Source: Spirosoma arboris
Lineage (GTDB): Bacteria > Bacteroidota > Bacteroidia > Cytophagales > Spirosomataceae
Length of the DNA: 64,000 nucleotides
NCBI RefSeq assembly: GCF_009754945.1
Contig: NZ_WPIN01000005.1
Location: 310,001 to 374,000, forward strand
Direction of reading: 5' to 3'
The first letter of the stretch is position 1. Each line of letters starts with the position of its first letter. This document shows, piece after piece, positions 42,893 to 52,900 of the stretch. Both the position numbers and the translations under genes were made by a program. The notes beneath the pieces are model-generated. The model did not search any database, had not been told where the DNA came from, and saw only the letters and a list, made by a program, of their open reading frames with translations.

Positions 42893-44164
42893 TTACTTCT
42901 TAACTTTATTCTCAAACAGAAACACACCGTTTTTATTGGCAATCACGATATCCGGTTTCTTGTCGCCGTTCATGTCCTGCGCTACAATGTTGAGACCTGC
43001 CCCAGAATCGTTGTCGATGACATGCTCCTTGTAATAAGGTTCTTTTCCGGGCGTAAATTCAAACCATAGGAGAATACCCGGATCACTGTCGCCGGGATCC
43101 CGACCGTGGTGAGCCAAAAACCGTTTTCCGGTAATGTAGTCCTTACGACCATCGCCGTTCAGATCGGACATGATTGAGGAGTGGGTTTGGGCAGTCGTGT
43201 TGCTCATCAGGTGGGTTTTAAAATTGATTTTACCCTGCTCATCCATAACCTGCTCGTGCCACCAGATACCCAGCGCATGAGCCGATGCGCTGACCACGTC
43301 ATTCTTACCATCACCATTTACATCCAGCACTTGCATGTGGGAACAGGGTTCACCCAAATCCGCTGGGTGAAATACCCAATTGCCAGATTTTTTATCGGCT
43401 GTGCCTTCAAACCAGCCTTCCCGAACGACAACGTCGTTGAAACCGTCCTTATTCACATCGCCATAGCCGATGCCGTGAGAGAAGGTTTCTGTACCTGGAA
43501 CGTTCTCCTGGCTTAAGGCAAACCGTTGCCATTCGGTGTCACCGGGTTTTGTTGGTGCTTTCAACCAGACAATCTGTTTTTTAGCCTTGTCTCCACAAAG
43601 GATATCCAGTCGACCATCGCCATCAATGTCGATAAAACCGGGTGACTCATTGGCAATGCCCATAGAGTCGGCAAGGATGTGTTTTTTCCACTGACCCGCC
43701 GATTGGGTTTTAGGATTCTCAAACCAGAAACCGGGCTTTCCGGGGAAGTCAATAATCACCACATCGTCCCAGCCATCCTGATTCACATCCATCCCCAGAT
43801 TAAGAAACGACTCGCTATATTCTTTGCGTGGGTCAAACACGCGCGAAGGGGCCATCTCGTGGCGTGTCCAGTTTGGAGCCTCAAACCAGTAATACCCAGC
43901 AACGATATCCATCTTACCGTCTTTATTCAAGTCGGCAACGGCTACACCTTCTGAAATAAAATCTCGCGTGAGCGTCGTCTTTTTAAAATCACCATCCGGC
44001 ACAACGGGTTTCGTCGATTTAGCCACGTTCGTAGCAGCATTCGTTGCCTGTTGCTGGCGTACGTTGAACAGTGATTTTTCCTGTCCATAGGTGGTTGTTA
44101 TCCAACAGAAAGCCAACATTCCACTCAGAATACGTCGGCTAATTATATTGGTTGTTGTAGTCAT
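42893..44164 (-). CDS. FG-GAP/VCBS seven-bladed propeller protein, exported
   Basis: 423 residues with an N-terminal signal (ending TTYGQ). The mature protein has seven calcium-binding repeats of the DxNxDGxxDIV type (DLNKDGKMDIVAGYYWFEAPNW; DVNQDGWDDVV; DIDGDGRLDILCG; DVNKDGFNDVVVREGWF; DVNGDGKNDVVSA; DLNGDGRKDYITG; DMNGDKKPDIVIA), matching a seven-bladed beta-propeller. Such proteins are exported, often substrate- or metal-binding. It is the last gene of the leftward set with the cupredoxin protein, DUF1080 and tannase, and convergent with the HTCS gene (26-bp gap). Confidence 0.87.
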   Translation of the reverse strand: MTTTTNIISRRILSGMLAFCWITTTYGQEKSLFNVRQQQATNAATNVAKSTKPVVPDGDFKKTTLTRDFISEGVAVADLNKDGKMDIVAGYYWFEAPNWTRHEMAPSRVFDPRKEYSESFLNLGMDVNQDGWDDVVIIDFPGKPGFWFENPKTQSAGQWKKHILADSMGIANESPGFIDIDGDGRLDILCGDKAKKQIVWLKAPTKPGDTEWQRFALSQENVPGTETFSHGIGYGDVNKDGFNDVVVREGWFEGTADKKSGNWVFHPADLGEPCSHMQVLDVNGDGKNDVVSASAHALGIWWHEQVMDEQGKINFKTHLMSNTTAQTHSSIMSDLNGDGRKDYITGKRFLAHHGRDPGDSDPGILLWFEFTPGKEPYYKEHVIDNDSGAGLNIVAQDMNGDKKPDIVIANKNGVFLFENKVKK

Positions 44165-44192
44165 AATAACCAGATCTGTTTACGGTTCTTGT

Positions 44193-44222
44193 GTGGTGTC
44201 GGTTTTGAGAAACCGACACCAC
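44193..44222. repeat. Palindromic intergenic repeat, family A copy 2
   Basis: A 13-bp perfect stem (GTGGTGTCGGTTT, 44193-44205, with 44210-44222) and a TGAG loop fill the 69-bp gap between two genes of the same strand. It shares GGTTTTGAGAAACC with the copy near 2711. Confidence 0.8.
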
Positions 44223-44233
44223 TCGACTCCCTT

Positions 44234-47107
44234 CTACTCTTCTAATGTCTTAGCGATCAACGATTGAAGCTCATGCGTCTCGTGAGAATGTTCCAGTTTA
44301 CCAACCCGGTCATTCAACTCTTTGAGCAATTTCTTTGAATCCTCTGTGCCTAAAGCACCTATGCGTTGCACCGTATAAGGTAATAGCTTGGGCAGTTTTG
44401 CCTTTTCGGCCATTTGAAGTGCCCGCTTTGCATCTACTGCCGACAACGGTTCGGCGGCATACCATACCAGCAGAGGCAAATTATGATCGTCTTTATCTTC
44501 CGACTTCTGAACGAGTGCATCCAGTACATCCCAGCGCTGATTGGGGTCTAACCGAATCATGGCCGATGTCAGGTAGAGCCGGACAAGGGGTGACTTGTCA
44601 TTCTGAGCCAAAGTTGCAAAGCGTTTCAGAGTTTCGGGAGAAACGCTTTTGTTCTCCGCCAATAACTGAATCGCCCAACTTCTAACGTACTCACTTTCAC
44701 TCGATAGCAAGTCCGTCAATTCTTTCTCTGTCAATCCCTTCGTGACATGTAGCGCCCAGAGTGCCCGGAGTTTACGGGTAGCGTCTGGATTTTTGGCCAG
44801 AATTTCCTTCAGAGCTTTATGTACCTTTTTATTTGGGCCACGCTCCTGCAACAACAACCGAGCTTGCCGAACGTACCACTCGTTCGGATGTAACTGGTAA
44901 TTAACCAGCTCCATATCCGACGCCTTTGCCAGATCTACCTGAACCCATTTGTCGTTTTCGTGCGTGATCTTGAAAATCCGGCCCATCGTTTTGTTATGCA
45001 CGTCTGGATTTGGGCTGTGGCACTGGTTCTTGTCGTACCAGTCGATGGCAAATACCGAACCGCTTGGATCGTATTTCATATTCAGCCATTGCGACCAGGA
45101 GTCGTTCATGACCAGAAAATCGGGTTGGTGCGTAACCAGATAACCCGACCCTTCCCGAACGGGGTGATCGTGGTTCAGACGAGCACCGTTAATGTTATTC
45201 ATGAAAATATCATTGCGATATTCCTTTGGCCAGGAATCACCGCCCAGGTAGATCATAGCGCCCGAATGCGCATGCCCGCCACCCGCCGAGGCCGATCGGA
45301 AATTACCGGCATGGGGTCCCCGTTCGCCCAGCCAGTGCACGTGATCGGCGTGAGTTTTGATGTCGTCGTAGGTGTAGGGATTAAAATGCTTACCTGCCTG
45401 CCGGAAATAGCGCCCGCCCTGAATCATCTGGTACATATGGGGAATCACGCAAGCGGTAACGAATGCATGGCCGTAATCATTGAAATCAAGCCCCCAGGGA
45501 TTACTCGTACCTTCGGCAAATAGTTCGAATTTCTGCGTTGTTGGGTGAAACCGCCAGACACCTGCGTTCAGTTTTGTCCGCTCCGAATCGGGGGCACCCG
45601 GCTTACCTACATTCGAATGGGTAAACACGCCGTGGGTACCATACAACCAGCCATCGGGGCCCCAGCGGAAGCTATTGAGAACTTCATGGGTATCCTGCGT
45701 ACCCCAGCCGTCGAGCAGTTTTTGGGCTGGACCAGTTGGGGTATCGTTTTTGAAATCGGCAGGAATAAACAACAGATAGGGTGCCGCACCGAGCCATACA
45801 CCGCCCATGCCCACTTCGATACCACTGACCAGATTTAGCCCTTCGGCAAAGACTTTTTTCTTATCCAGCGTTCCATCACCATTGGTATCTTCAAATATCA
45901 GAATGCGGTCTCTCCCCTGCCCTTCCGGAGCCGGAACGGGATACGTATGCCCTTCTACTACCCACAGTCTGCCGCGCCAGTCGATGGTAAAGCAGATGGG
46001 TTTCACAACATCGGGTTCGGCAGCCGCCAGCGAAATTTTAAACCCATTAGGCAGCGTCATTACTTTAGCCGCTTCGGTACCCGAAAGGCCAGCATGCAGT
46101 ACGGGATCGAGTGGTGGCAGGATGATAATGTCTTTCTGCTGCAACTCATTGGGGAAGTTCGGGCGGGTGGGGTAAAACAGGAATTCATCGAAGTTAATAT
46201 GCGCCCATTTGTCATTGGCGATGTACGGAATCTGCGAAATACCGGTCTCGTTATCAATAATTCGGATAAAGATTTCCTGATTCAAATACGGCTGTAAGTC
46301 GACAACAACCGGCTGAAGCGTAGCACGACCTTGTCCGGTGCTATGAAAAATGACTTTATCGGTTCCGGCCTGCACGATTTCTACCCGCGTATCCTGCAAG
46401 GCTCCTCCCGATACCATAAAGGACGCAAAGGGCTGGGTTACCGTAAATGGAACAGACGTTAATGTTCCGGTAAGTTTATAGTTGGTGGTTCCTCCGCTGC
46501 TTAGGAAATACTTTCCTGCAAAGCCGATATGCATGTCTTTTTCATGGATTGGCGAAGGATCGTCCTGAGCAACAAGTGGGTTGGCAAACGCGTCACCAGT
46601 GGCCGTCCAGTCTTTCAGCGTACCCGTCTCAAAATTCAGGTTTAACGGCTGGCCATTTTTCATGGGCACCTGTCCGGCAATGGTAGCATTAGTGACGCTT
46701 CCTTCTACGACCTCGAAGCTTCCAACCATCCCGGCAGCCCGGTGGCCCGGAACGGTACAATAATAGGTATCGCTCTTGTCGGCGGTGAATGTAATGCTGG
46801 TGCTGGCTCCTTTGTCGTTAATCGACTTACTTTTTAGACCGAGTTTTTCCAGCGCAATATCGTGCGTCATCTGCTCGGCATCAGTAATAGTAATCCGGAC
46901 ACGGTCGCCTTTGTTGGCTTTTAAGGTCGGATTTCGAGCCCCATCCTTCGAAAAATAGCCCAGCATGGACGCTTCCAATGCATACTCACGATCAACTTTC
47001 TCGGTGTCCTGGGCAGGCTTGGTTTTAGGCGCCTGAGCTGTACTATACGGGCTAGTCAAGGCGAGAACGGCAAAAAGGAAAGGTATGAGCAAACGAAATT
47101 TGTTCAT
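44234..47107 (-). CDS. Cupredoxin fused to a glucose/sorbosone-dehydrogenase-like propeller and HEAT repeats
   Basis: 957 residues, exported (signal ending YSTAQA). Residues about 40-137 are a plastocyanin-like domain with a complete type-1 copper site: H82 (MTHDIAL), C117, H122 and M127 (YYCTVPGHRAAGMVG). A beta-sandwich, possibly carbohydrate-binding, follows (NFETGTLKDWTATGDAF). Next is a membrane-bound-dehydrogenase-type propeller (LPNGFKISLAAAEPDVVKPICFTIDWRGRLWVVEGHTYP, DRILIFEDTNGDGTLDKKKVF) and a helical HEAT-like tail. Relatives called PVC-type proteins often end in a CxxCH heme domain; that is missing here, and the copper domain may take the electron-transfer role. Confidence 0.87.
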   Translation of the reverse strand: MNKFRLLIPFLFAVLALTSPYSTAQAPKTKPAQDTEKVDREYALEASMLGYFSKDGARNPTLKANKGDRVRITITDAEQMTHDIALEKLGLKSKSINDKGASTSITFTADKSDTYYCTVPGHRAAGMVGSFEVVEGSVTNATIAGQVPMKNGQPLNLNFETGTLKDWTATGDAFANPLVAQDDPSPIHEKDMHIGFAGKYFLSSGGTTNYKLTGTLTSVPFTVTQPFASFMVSGGALQDTRVEIVQAGTDKVIFHSTGQGRATLQPVVVDLQPYLNQEIFIRIIDNETGISQIPYIANDKWAHINFDEFLFYPTRPNFPNELQQKDIIILPPLDPVLHAGLSGTEAAKVMTLPNGFKISLAAAEPDVVKPICFTIDWRGRLWVVEGHTYPVPAPEGQGRDRILIFEDTNGDGTLDKKKVFAEGLNLVSGIEVGMGGVWLGAAPYLLFIPADFKNDTPTGPAQKLLDGWGTQDTHEVLNSFRWGPDGWLYGTHGVFTHSNVGKPGAPDSERTKLNAGVWRFHPTTQKFELFAEGTSNPWGLDFNDYGHAFVTACVIPHMYQMIQGGRYFRQAGKHFNPYTYDDIKTHADHVHWLGERGPHAGNFRSASAGGGHAHSGAMIYLGGDSWPKEYRNDIFMNNINGARLNHDHPVREGSGYLVTHQPDFLVMNDSWSQWLNMKYDPSGSVFAIDWYDKNQCHSPNPDVHNKTMGRIFKITHENDKWVQVDLAKASDMELVNYQLHPNEWYVRQARLLLQERGPNKKVHKALKEILAKNPDATRKLRALWALHVTKGLTEKELTDLLSSESEYVRSWAIQLLAENKSVSPETLKRFATLAQNDKSPLVRLYLTSAMIRLDPNQRWDVLDALVQKSEDKDDHNLPLLVWYAAEPLSAVDAKRALQMAEKAKLPKLLPYTVQRIGALGTEDSKKLLKELNDRVGKLEHSHETHELQSLIAKTLEE

Positions 47108-47172
47108 AGGAATAAGGCGTAAGGCGATTAACGTGAATTAGGGTACTTTTAAAACTTTTTTAACTTAATTAC

Positions 47173-47862
47173 TTAAAGTTCTGATATCGTCAAATCTCTG
47201 AATTCAACCTGGGCTACACCGCCACTGTGAATCTGAACAGCAATCACTCCTTTTGCCGGAATTTTGCTGTCTTTCTCCATGTAGTCGCAGGTTTTAACGC
47301 CATTAATGTACAGTTCGTGGTGGTTGCCTTTGCACCGAATGATGTAGCTGTTCCAGCCATCTTCCTTCAGGATTCGCCTGAGGATTCGCAGATCACCACT
47401 AACCAGCTTTTCGCGTCGGTGTTCATCATACAAATCGCCCCAGTATCCATTGCCAATGTCAGCCTGATAGCCCACCATTTTACCGCCCTCTATGAGCGAA
47501 CGATATTGAATTCCACTGTTGATCATTCCCGTTGCCGGATCGCCAGACAACCGAAACAGGCAGCGAAATTCAAAATCACCGTATTCTTTTATCGTGTGGA
47601 GGTATGTATTGGCGGGAATCTTTTTAACGCCATCTCCGCTTCGAATAACGCTATCTTTTACAAACCAGAGTTGTGTATCGGCAGGATCAACCGTCTTCCA
47701 GCCAGTCAGGGTTTTCCCGTCAAATAATGACACAGCTTTCACCGTTGATTGCGCCCAAATTAACTGTCCGCCAGCGACATAAATATATAAAACAAACTGT
47801 AGGATCAAAAACCGCCAGGATAAACTGGGGCCAGGAAGCAAGTGAGTCCAGGTTGATTTCAT
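47173..47862 (-). CDS. DUF1080 (3-keto-disaccharide hydrolase-like) exported protein
   Basis: 229 residues; a hydrophobic stretch (FLILQFVLYIYVAGGQLIWAQS) after a longer charged N-terminus acts as signal. The DUF1080 domain is clear: AVSLFDGKTLTGWKTVDPADTQLWFVKDSVIRSGDG, YGDFEFRCLFRLSGDPATGMINSGIQYRS, MVGYQADIGNGYWGDLYDEHRREKLV, WNSYIIRCKGNHHELYINGVKTCDYMEKD and IAVQIHSGGVAQVEFRDLTI. It probably hydrolyses keto-sugar glycosides or binds glycans in the periplasm. It lies 65 bp before the cupredoxin-dehydrogenase-like gene; an oxidase plus keto-glycoside hydrolase pathway would explain the pairing. Confidence 0.88.
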   Translation of the reverse strand: MKSTWTHLLPGPSLSWRFLILQFVLYIYVAGGQLIWAQSTVKAVSLFDGKTLTGWKTVDPADTQLWFVKDSVIRSGDGVKKIPANTYLHTIKEYGDFEFRCLFRLSGDPATGMINSGIQYRSLIEGGKMVGYQADIGNGYWGDLYDEHRREKLVSGDLRILRRILKEDGWNSYIIRCKGNHHELYINGVKTCDYMEKDSKIPAKGVIAVQIHSGGVAQVEFRDLTISEL

Positions 47863-47943
47863 GCGTTTACTGGTTTCGGGTAGCTATTCGGTTTGTATAC
47901 GCTACAAAGTGCTGGTAAACCCTCTTATTACTCATTAAATACT

Positions 47944-47960
47944 GTGCCTCTGTGGTTAAT
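47944..47960. repeat. Remnant of family E repeat
   Basis: GTGCCTCTGTGGTTAAT (minus strand ATTAACCACAGAGGCAC) resembles the end of the 19224-19290 palindrome, TAACCACAGAG. Only half of the palindrome is here. Confidence 0.35.
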
Positions 47961-47972
47961 AATTTCGCCTGA

Positions 47973-49631
47973 TTAGTTCAGGTATTTCGTTGCGGGCGTC
48001 AAAACTGTGTTCCGCGGGCGGTCGATTCCCTGATAACTGACAGGCGAATTCGGATCTCCGCTGATGTATTTAGGCAACTTTGGATATGGATAGATCGGTC
48101 GTTGGAATCGAACGCCGTTTGCCGGAATTCCGCCCGTAAAAGCGGTGGCAATTAGTTTATCGGGCGCGCTGCCCTTTTCGACCCAATTGATCAAGGCGGT
48201 TAAGACGTCATGTTCGCCATCCTGGGGAACATTGAGTGCCAGATTCTGACCACAGTCGTTTAAGCCCGGCCCTCCGCCACAATGAGCCATTCCCGGTATT
48301 AGATAGAAACGAAAAAAATTACTGGTCTGCTTTACTCCTCCCTGCGCAGCAATTACCCGCTCATAATAACTGACCGCATCCTGATAAGGGACGAGCGGAT
48401 CGGCTGTTCCCGAGTACATGAGGATTTTTCCACCCCGTTTTTTTAGAGGTGCTAAATCAGGATTGTTCGCATTGAGAATTGGCGCCAACAGCGAATCCAT
48501 CTTGTCCTGATCACGGTCAAAATCGAAGGTGGTGTAGTCGAAGTTGCTACCAAACGCCCATTTGTACTGATAAAAAAGTGAAGGTGGTGCCTGTTTGGGG
48601 TTTTGCTGATACTCTATACCCGCCCCCGAATTTTCGCTCCCAAGCGGAATGGGCGTGTAAATTCGTTCGCCCGTTCGGGGATTGGTTGGCCCGGCATAGA
48701 TTTTTTTCAGGGCGGTTAGCTGAGCATTAGTAAGACAAGTTCCATCATCGGTACCATCCGAACATTTAGGCAACGTTTCCGGATCAAACGTACAGGCACT
48801 GGGGTCTGTCAAAAAATTGTCGCCGGGAGCCCCTCCATCCTTTCCTCCACAAGCTTTAATTACCGCGTTGGTTATTAGGGCGATCTTCTCTTTGGGCAGA
48901 AAAGCACTACCTGGTATCTGATTGGTTACCTTGTAGTTCCAGACAAAGCCTGTATGCAAGTGAGTGCGGTTATTGGCAGGCGCTCCAACTAAAATTCCAT
49001 TGTAATCATCCGGGTACCGTTGTGCTTCCATTAACGCTTGCTGACCACCCGTTGAGCAGCCTGCGAAATATGCATGATGAACTGTTTTTTTGTAATAAGC
49101 CTGTGTGATGGCTTTTGCAGTCACCGTCATTTCATGCGTCGCCCGGTGGCCAAAATCTGCCCACCGTTCAGGGTGTCCAACAGCCTCATTGGCATTTGGG
49201 GAAGTTCCCATATCGGTGTTGGTCGTTGCAAATCCACGCTTTAGTCCATTGGCCAGAGCTGAATAGGAAATACTTCCCGCACCCCCGCCCGTACCTGTTC
49301 CCAGAAACCGCCCATTCCAGTTGGTTTGAGGGAGCCAGACTTCGATTCGAATCATGGATTCGGGCGTGGGCTTTAAAGTAGCCGCAACCCGACAAAATGC
49401 AGGTAAGTCGGCAATGGCCTGACCACCTGGTGGTGTAAATGTACCTGCAGGCACACAGTCGGCTGTGGTAATAGTCGCCCCCGGAAACGTTATAGTAGCG
49501 ATACGTTGGCACGCACAATCAGCCGTTGTCGGGGAAATACTAGTCGTGCTGGGTGCAGGTTGGGCATTTAGGCGATTATTAACCTGCACCGAAAGGAGTA
49601 CAGCGACAAGAAGATAGTTTTTATAGACCAT
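47973..49631 (-). CDS. Tannase/feruloyl esterase family protein, exported
   Basis: 552 residues from the ATG at 49631 (MVYKNYLLVAVLLSVQVNNRLNAQ signal peptide). The nucleophile lies in YFAGCSTGGQQALMEAQRYP (C192-S193), the acid in MYSGTADPLVPYQDAVSYYE and the base in GMAHCGGGPG, giving the CS-D-HC disulfide-clamped catalytic set of this family. FLGTGTGGGAGSISY and FATTNTDMGTSP are also conserved. The enzymes cleave gallate or hydroxycinnamate esters from plant polymers. It is the first gene of the leftward group ending at 42893. Confidence 0.93.
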   Translation of the reverse strand: MVYKNYLLVAVLLSVQVNNRLNAQPAPSTTSISPTTADCACQRIATITFPGATITTADCVPAGTFTPPGGQAIADLPAFCRVAATLKPTPESMIRIEVWLPQTNWNGRFLGTGTGGGAGSISYSALANGLKRGFATTNTDMGTSPNANEAVGHPERWADFGHRATHEMTVTAKAITQAYYKKTVHHAYFAGCSTGGQQALMEAQRYPDDYNGILVGAPANNRTHLHTGFVWNYKVTNQIPGSAFLPKEKIALITNAVIKACGGKDGGAPGDNFLTDPSACTFDPETLPKCSDGTDDGTCLTNAQLTALKKIYAGPTNPRTGERIYTPIPLGSENSGAGIEYQQNPKQAPPSLFYQYKWAFGSNFDYTTFDFDRDQDKMDSLLAPILNANNPDLAPLKKRGGKILMYSGTADPLVPYQDAVSYYERVIAAQGGVKQTSNFFRFYLIPGMAHCGGGPGLNDCGQNLALNVPQDGEHDVLTALINWVEKGSAPDKLIATAFTGGIPANGVRFQRPIYPYPKLPKYISGDPNSPVSYQGIDRPRNTVLTPATKYLN

Positions 49632-49670
49632 ATAGCTACCAATTTTCAACTCGAAGAGTAGGTTGTCCAT

Positions 49671-49983
49671 TTTAATCTAAAAGTAATTAACCCAATTGCG
49701 GCTACTGGCAAGATTTCCACAGATAGCTCAGAATAAATGAATAGAGTGCATTTCGTCTAAACGGGATAATCGATCCAAGCCACTCGCTTATCCCGTTTAA
49801 ACGAAATATGACCAAATCTTCTCCTTTTTAACTAGCCAATGTTACCTTTTTGATTTAACTCAGTCAACACAGTAGAAATGAGTGCATTAAAGTCGATTTC
49901 AGAGTTACAGTTAAACACTCTATGTAGCGTTCGTGCGGTATAATTGTTTAGTTTTTTGTTACCATATCTTTCTTTTCATACAC
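49671..49983. other. 313-bp divergent promoter region tannase/NHL protein
   Basis: Apart from the inverted repeat at 49750-49807 the stretch is AT-rich and shows no gene. It must hold the promoters of both the leftward tannase unit and the rightward NHL gene. Confidence 0.5.
49750..49807. promoter_or_regulatory. 20-bp inverted repeat in a divergent promoter region
   Basis: Arms 49750-49769 and 49788-49807 (ATTTCGTYTAAACGGGATAA) pair at 19 of 20 positions around an 18-nt loop. It lies between two divergent starts, so it is not in the usual place of a terminator. It could be an operator, a leader structure or another interspersed repeat. Confidence 0.5.
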
Positions 49984-52900
49984 ATGAAAGTATATTTCCT
50001 AACCTACAAATTATCAAGACTGGCAGTATCTATAAGCTTAAGTATCCTGCTCGTTTTATTGGCGCTTCGATTACCGGCTCAAACGATCACAACGATAGCG
50101 GGTTCGACACAAAAAGGTGATGGAGGCCCAGCCATTAATGCGGCTATAAATGCGCCTACCGGGGTAGCTGTAGATGGTACTGGCAATCTCTTTATTGCCG
50201 ATCAGGATAATCACCGTGTCCGTAAAGTAGCGCCCGATGGCACCATCACTACCGTGGCAGGAACAGGTGCTTACGGCTACAGTGGCGATAATGGGCCAGC
50301 TACTAGTGCCAATCTGGGTAGTCCATCAGGGATTGCGTTGGATGGCTCGGGCAATCTCTTCATTGCCGACCGGAATACGCATACTATTCGTAAGGTAGCT
50401 ACTGATGGCACAATCACGACGGTTGCAGGCAATGGCACTCCAGGCTTTACGGGGGACAATGGTCTGGCAATCACGGCTACGCTGAACACCCCTTATGCTG
50501 TAGCGGTGGATGCCACCGGCAATCTCTTCATTGCCGATCAAGCGAATCATCGCATACGAAAAGTAGCCCTCGATGGAACTATTACCACCGTAGCGGGCAA
50601 TGCAACGCAAGGTTTTAGCGGAGATACCGGACCAGCTACCAGTGCCAGTCTAAATACGCCTTCCGGAATAGCAGTGGATGGAGCGGGCAATCTTTTCATT
50701 GCCGACGCATTAAACCACCGCATTCGAAAGGTAGCTATTGACGGCACTATTACCACGGTGGCCGGTAAGGGTACCCAAGCCTTTAGTGGCGATAATGGAC
50801 CAGCCACCGATGCAGAATTAGCCAGTCCCGCCGGTGTAGTTATAGACGGTACGGGTAATCTCTTCATTGCCGACCTAGCCAACCACCGCATCCGAAAGGT
50901 AGCGACCGACGGCACTATCACCACCGTAGCAGGTAGTACACAGGGCTTTAGTGGCGATACCGGACCAGCTACCAGCGCAAACCTGAATAATCCCGCAGGC
51001 GTAGCAGTGGATGGAACAGGGAATCTCTTCATTGCCGACAAGAATAACAATCGCATCCGTAAGGTAGCCACCGATGGCACCATCACGACCGTAGCCGGTA
51101 ATGGCGCAACAGACTTTAGTGGCGATAACGGCCCGGCAATCAACGCATCATTGGCCAGCCCTTCTGGTGTAGCGGTAGATGGTACTGGTACTATTTTCAT
51201 TGCCGATCAGACTAATAATCGTATCCGCAAAATAGCGCTGACGGGTATCATCACCACGGTTGCGGGCAATGGTAGTTTTGGTTTCAGTGGTGATACCGGA
51301 CCAGCTACCAGCGCAGCACTGGCTGGCCCTACAGGCGTAGCGGTAGATGGTGCAGGCAACCTCTTCATTGCTGATCCAAACAATAATCGCATTCGGAAAG
51401 TAGCCACCGATGGCACCATCACTACAGTAGCCGGCACGGGTAGCGCGGGATTTAGTGGCGATAATGGACCGGCTACCAGTGCCAAACTGAATAACCCCAC
51501 CGGGGTAGCGGTAGATGCCACAGGGAATCTATTTATTGCTGACAGGGATAACAACCGAATTCGGAAGGTAGCCACCGACGGTACCATTACTACAGTAGCG
51601 GGCACGGGTAGCGCGGGATCTAGTGGTGATAATGGACCGGCTATCAGTGCTAAACTGAATAATCCCACCGGGGTAGCGGTGGATGGTGCAGGGAATCTAT
51701 TTATTGCCGACAAGAATAATAACCGGATTCGAAAAGTAGTCGGCTTAACCATCACCACTGTAGCTGGTAGCGGTACGCAAGGTTCCAGTGGCGATAATGG
51801 ACCAGCCACCAGTGCCAGACTGAATACGCCTTCAGGCGTAGCGGTGGATGGCAGTGGCAATCTTTTTATTGACGATACATTCAATCATCGTATTCGCAAA
51901 GTGACCACAGGTGGCACCATCACCACCGTAGCCGGTAACGGTTCGCCGGGTACAGATGGGGATAATGGACCGGCTACCAGCGCCCAATTGAATGCTCCTT
52001 TTGGTATAGCGGTGGATGGGCCCGGCAATCTATTCATTGCTGATCAGGCTAATAATCGGATACGTCGGGTTAGTGCACCGGCCAAGGTGAGTGTAAGTCC
52101 GGCTAGTTCGCAGTCCGTCTGCTCCGGTAGTACGTTCAGCCTGACAGCTATCGCAGCTAATTTTACGCCTACCTCTTATACCTGGACCAGCCAACCTAGT
52201 GGGCTATCGGCCAGCGGAGCTACACCTACTTTTACAGCTCCTTCTGTAAGTACGGCGACTACCTATACCCTGACGGTTACTGCTACCGATGGTACAGCGA
52301 GTCCAACAGCCAGTGTTACTATAACAATCAATGCGTTGCCAACGGCCACGCTTTTATCGAGCGGCACACTTACCTGCGCCACGACTAATTTGACCCTAAC
52401 GGCCGGAGGAGGAAGTACATATACGTTTAGTGGACCAGGTATTGTAAGTCAAAATGCTACTTCGGGCACAGCTCTGGTCAATGCGTCGGGTGTCTACTCC
52501 GTAACTGTTGCCACAATTACCGGTTGTACAGCCACTCAATCGACCCTGGTGGAGTCTAATACAACACCACCTGTCGCCATTCTGATTAGCAGCGGGCCGC
52601 TGACTGCTAGTATGACCAGCGCTACGCTGATTGCAGGCGTAGGTAGTTCCTATAACTTCGCCGGACCAGGTATTGTGAGCCAGGACCCAGTCTCAGGTAC
52701 GGCTGTCGCCAACGTCTCAGGCACTTACTCCGTAACCGTTACGAGTATAAATGGCTGCTCCAGTACAACCAGCGTTGCACTCATTGGCACTGATTTAACG
52801 CCTACATTGATCTTGCCCCAGGCTAATTTCCCGGCAGGTGGTGTGGGTAACTTTGTGGTTAATATTTTTGAAGTGACAGGACTGCCTACTTCTATGGACA

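Noticed and set aside
44234..47107. PVC-type heme-binding CxxCH protein
   Set aside because: The propeller and HEAT parts fit, but no CxxCH is present in the sequence; only the copper motif is.
50277..51884. Long open frames on the minus strand across the NHL repeats
   Set aside because: They come from the repeated codon pattern of the plus-strand gene; the translated antisense text is a periodic, low-complexity Pro/Ser/Val pattern.
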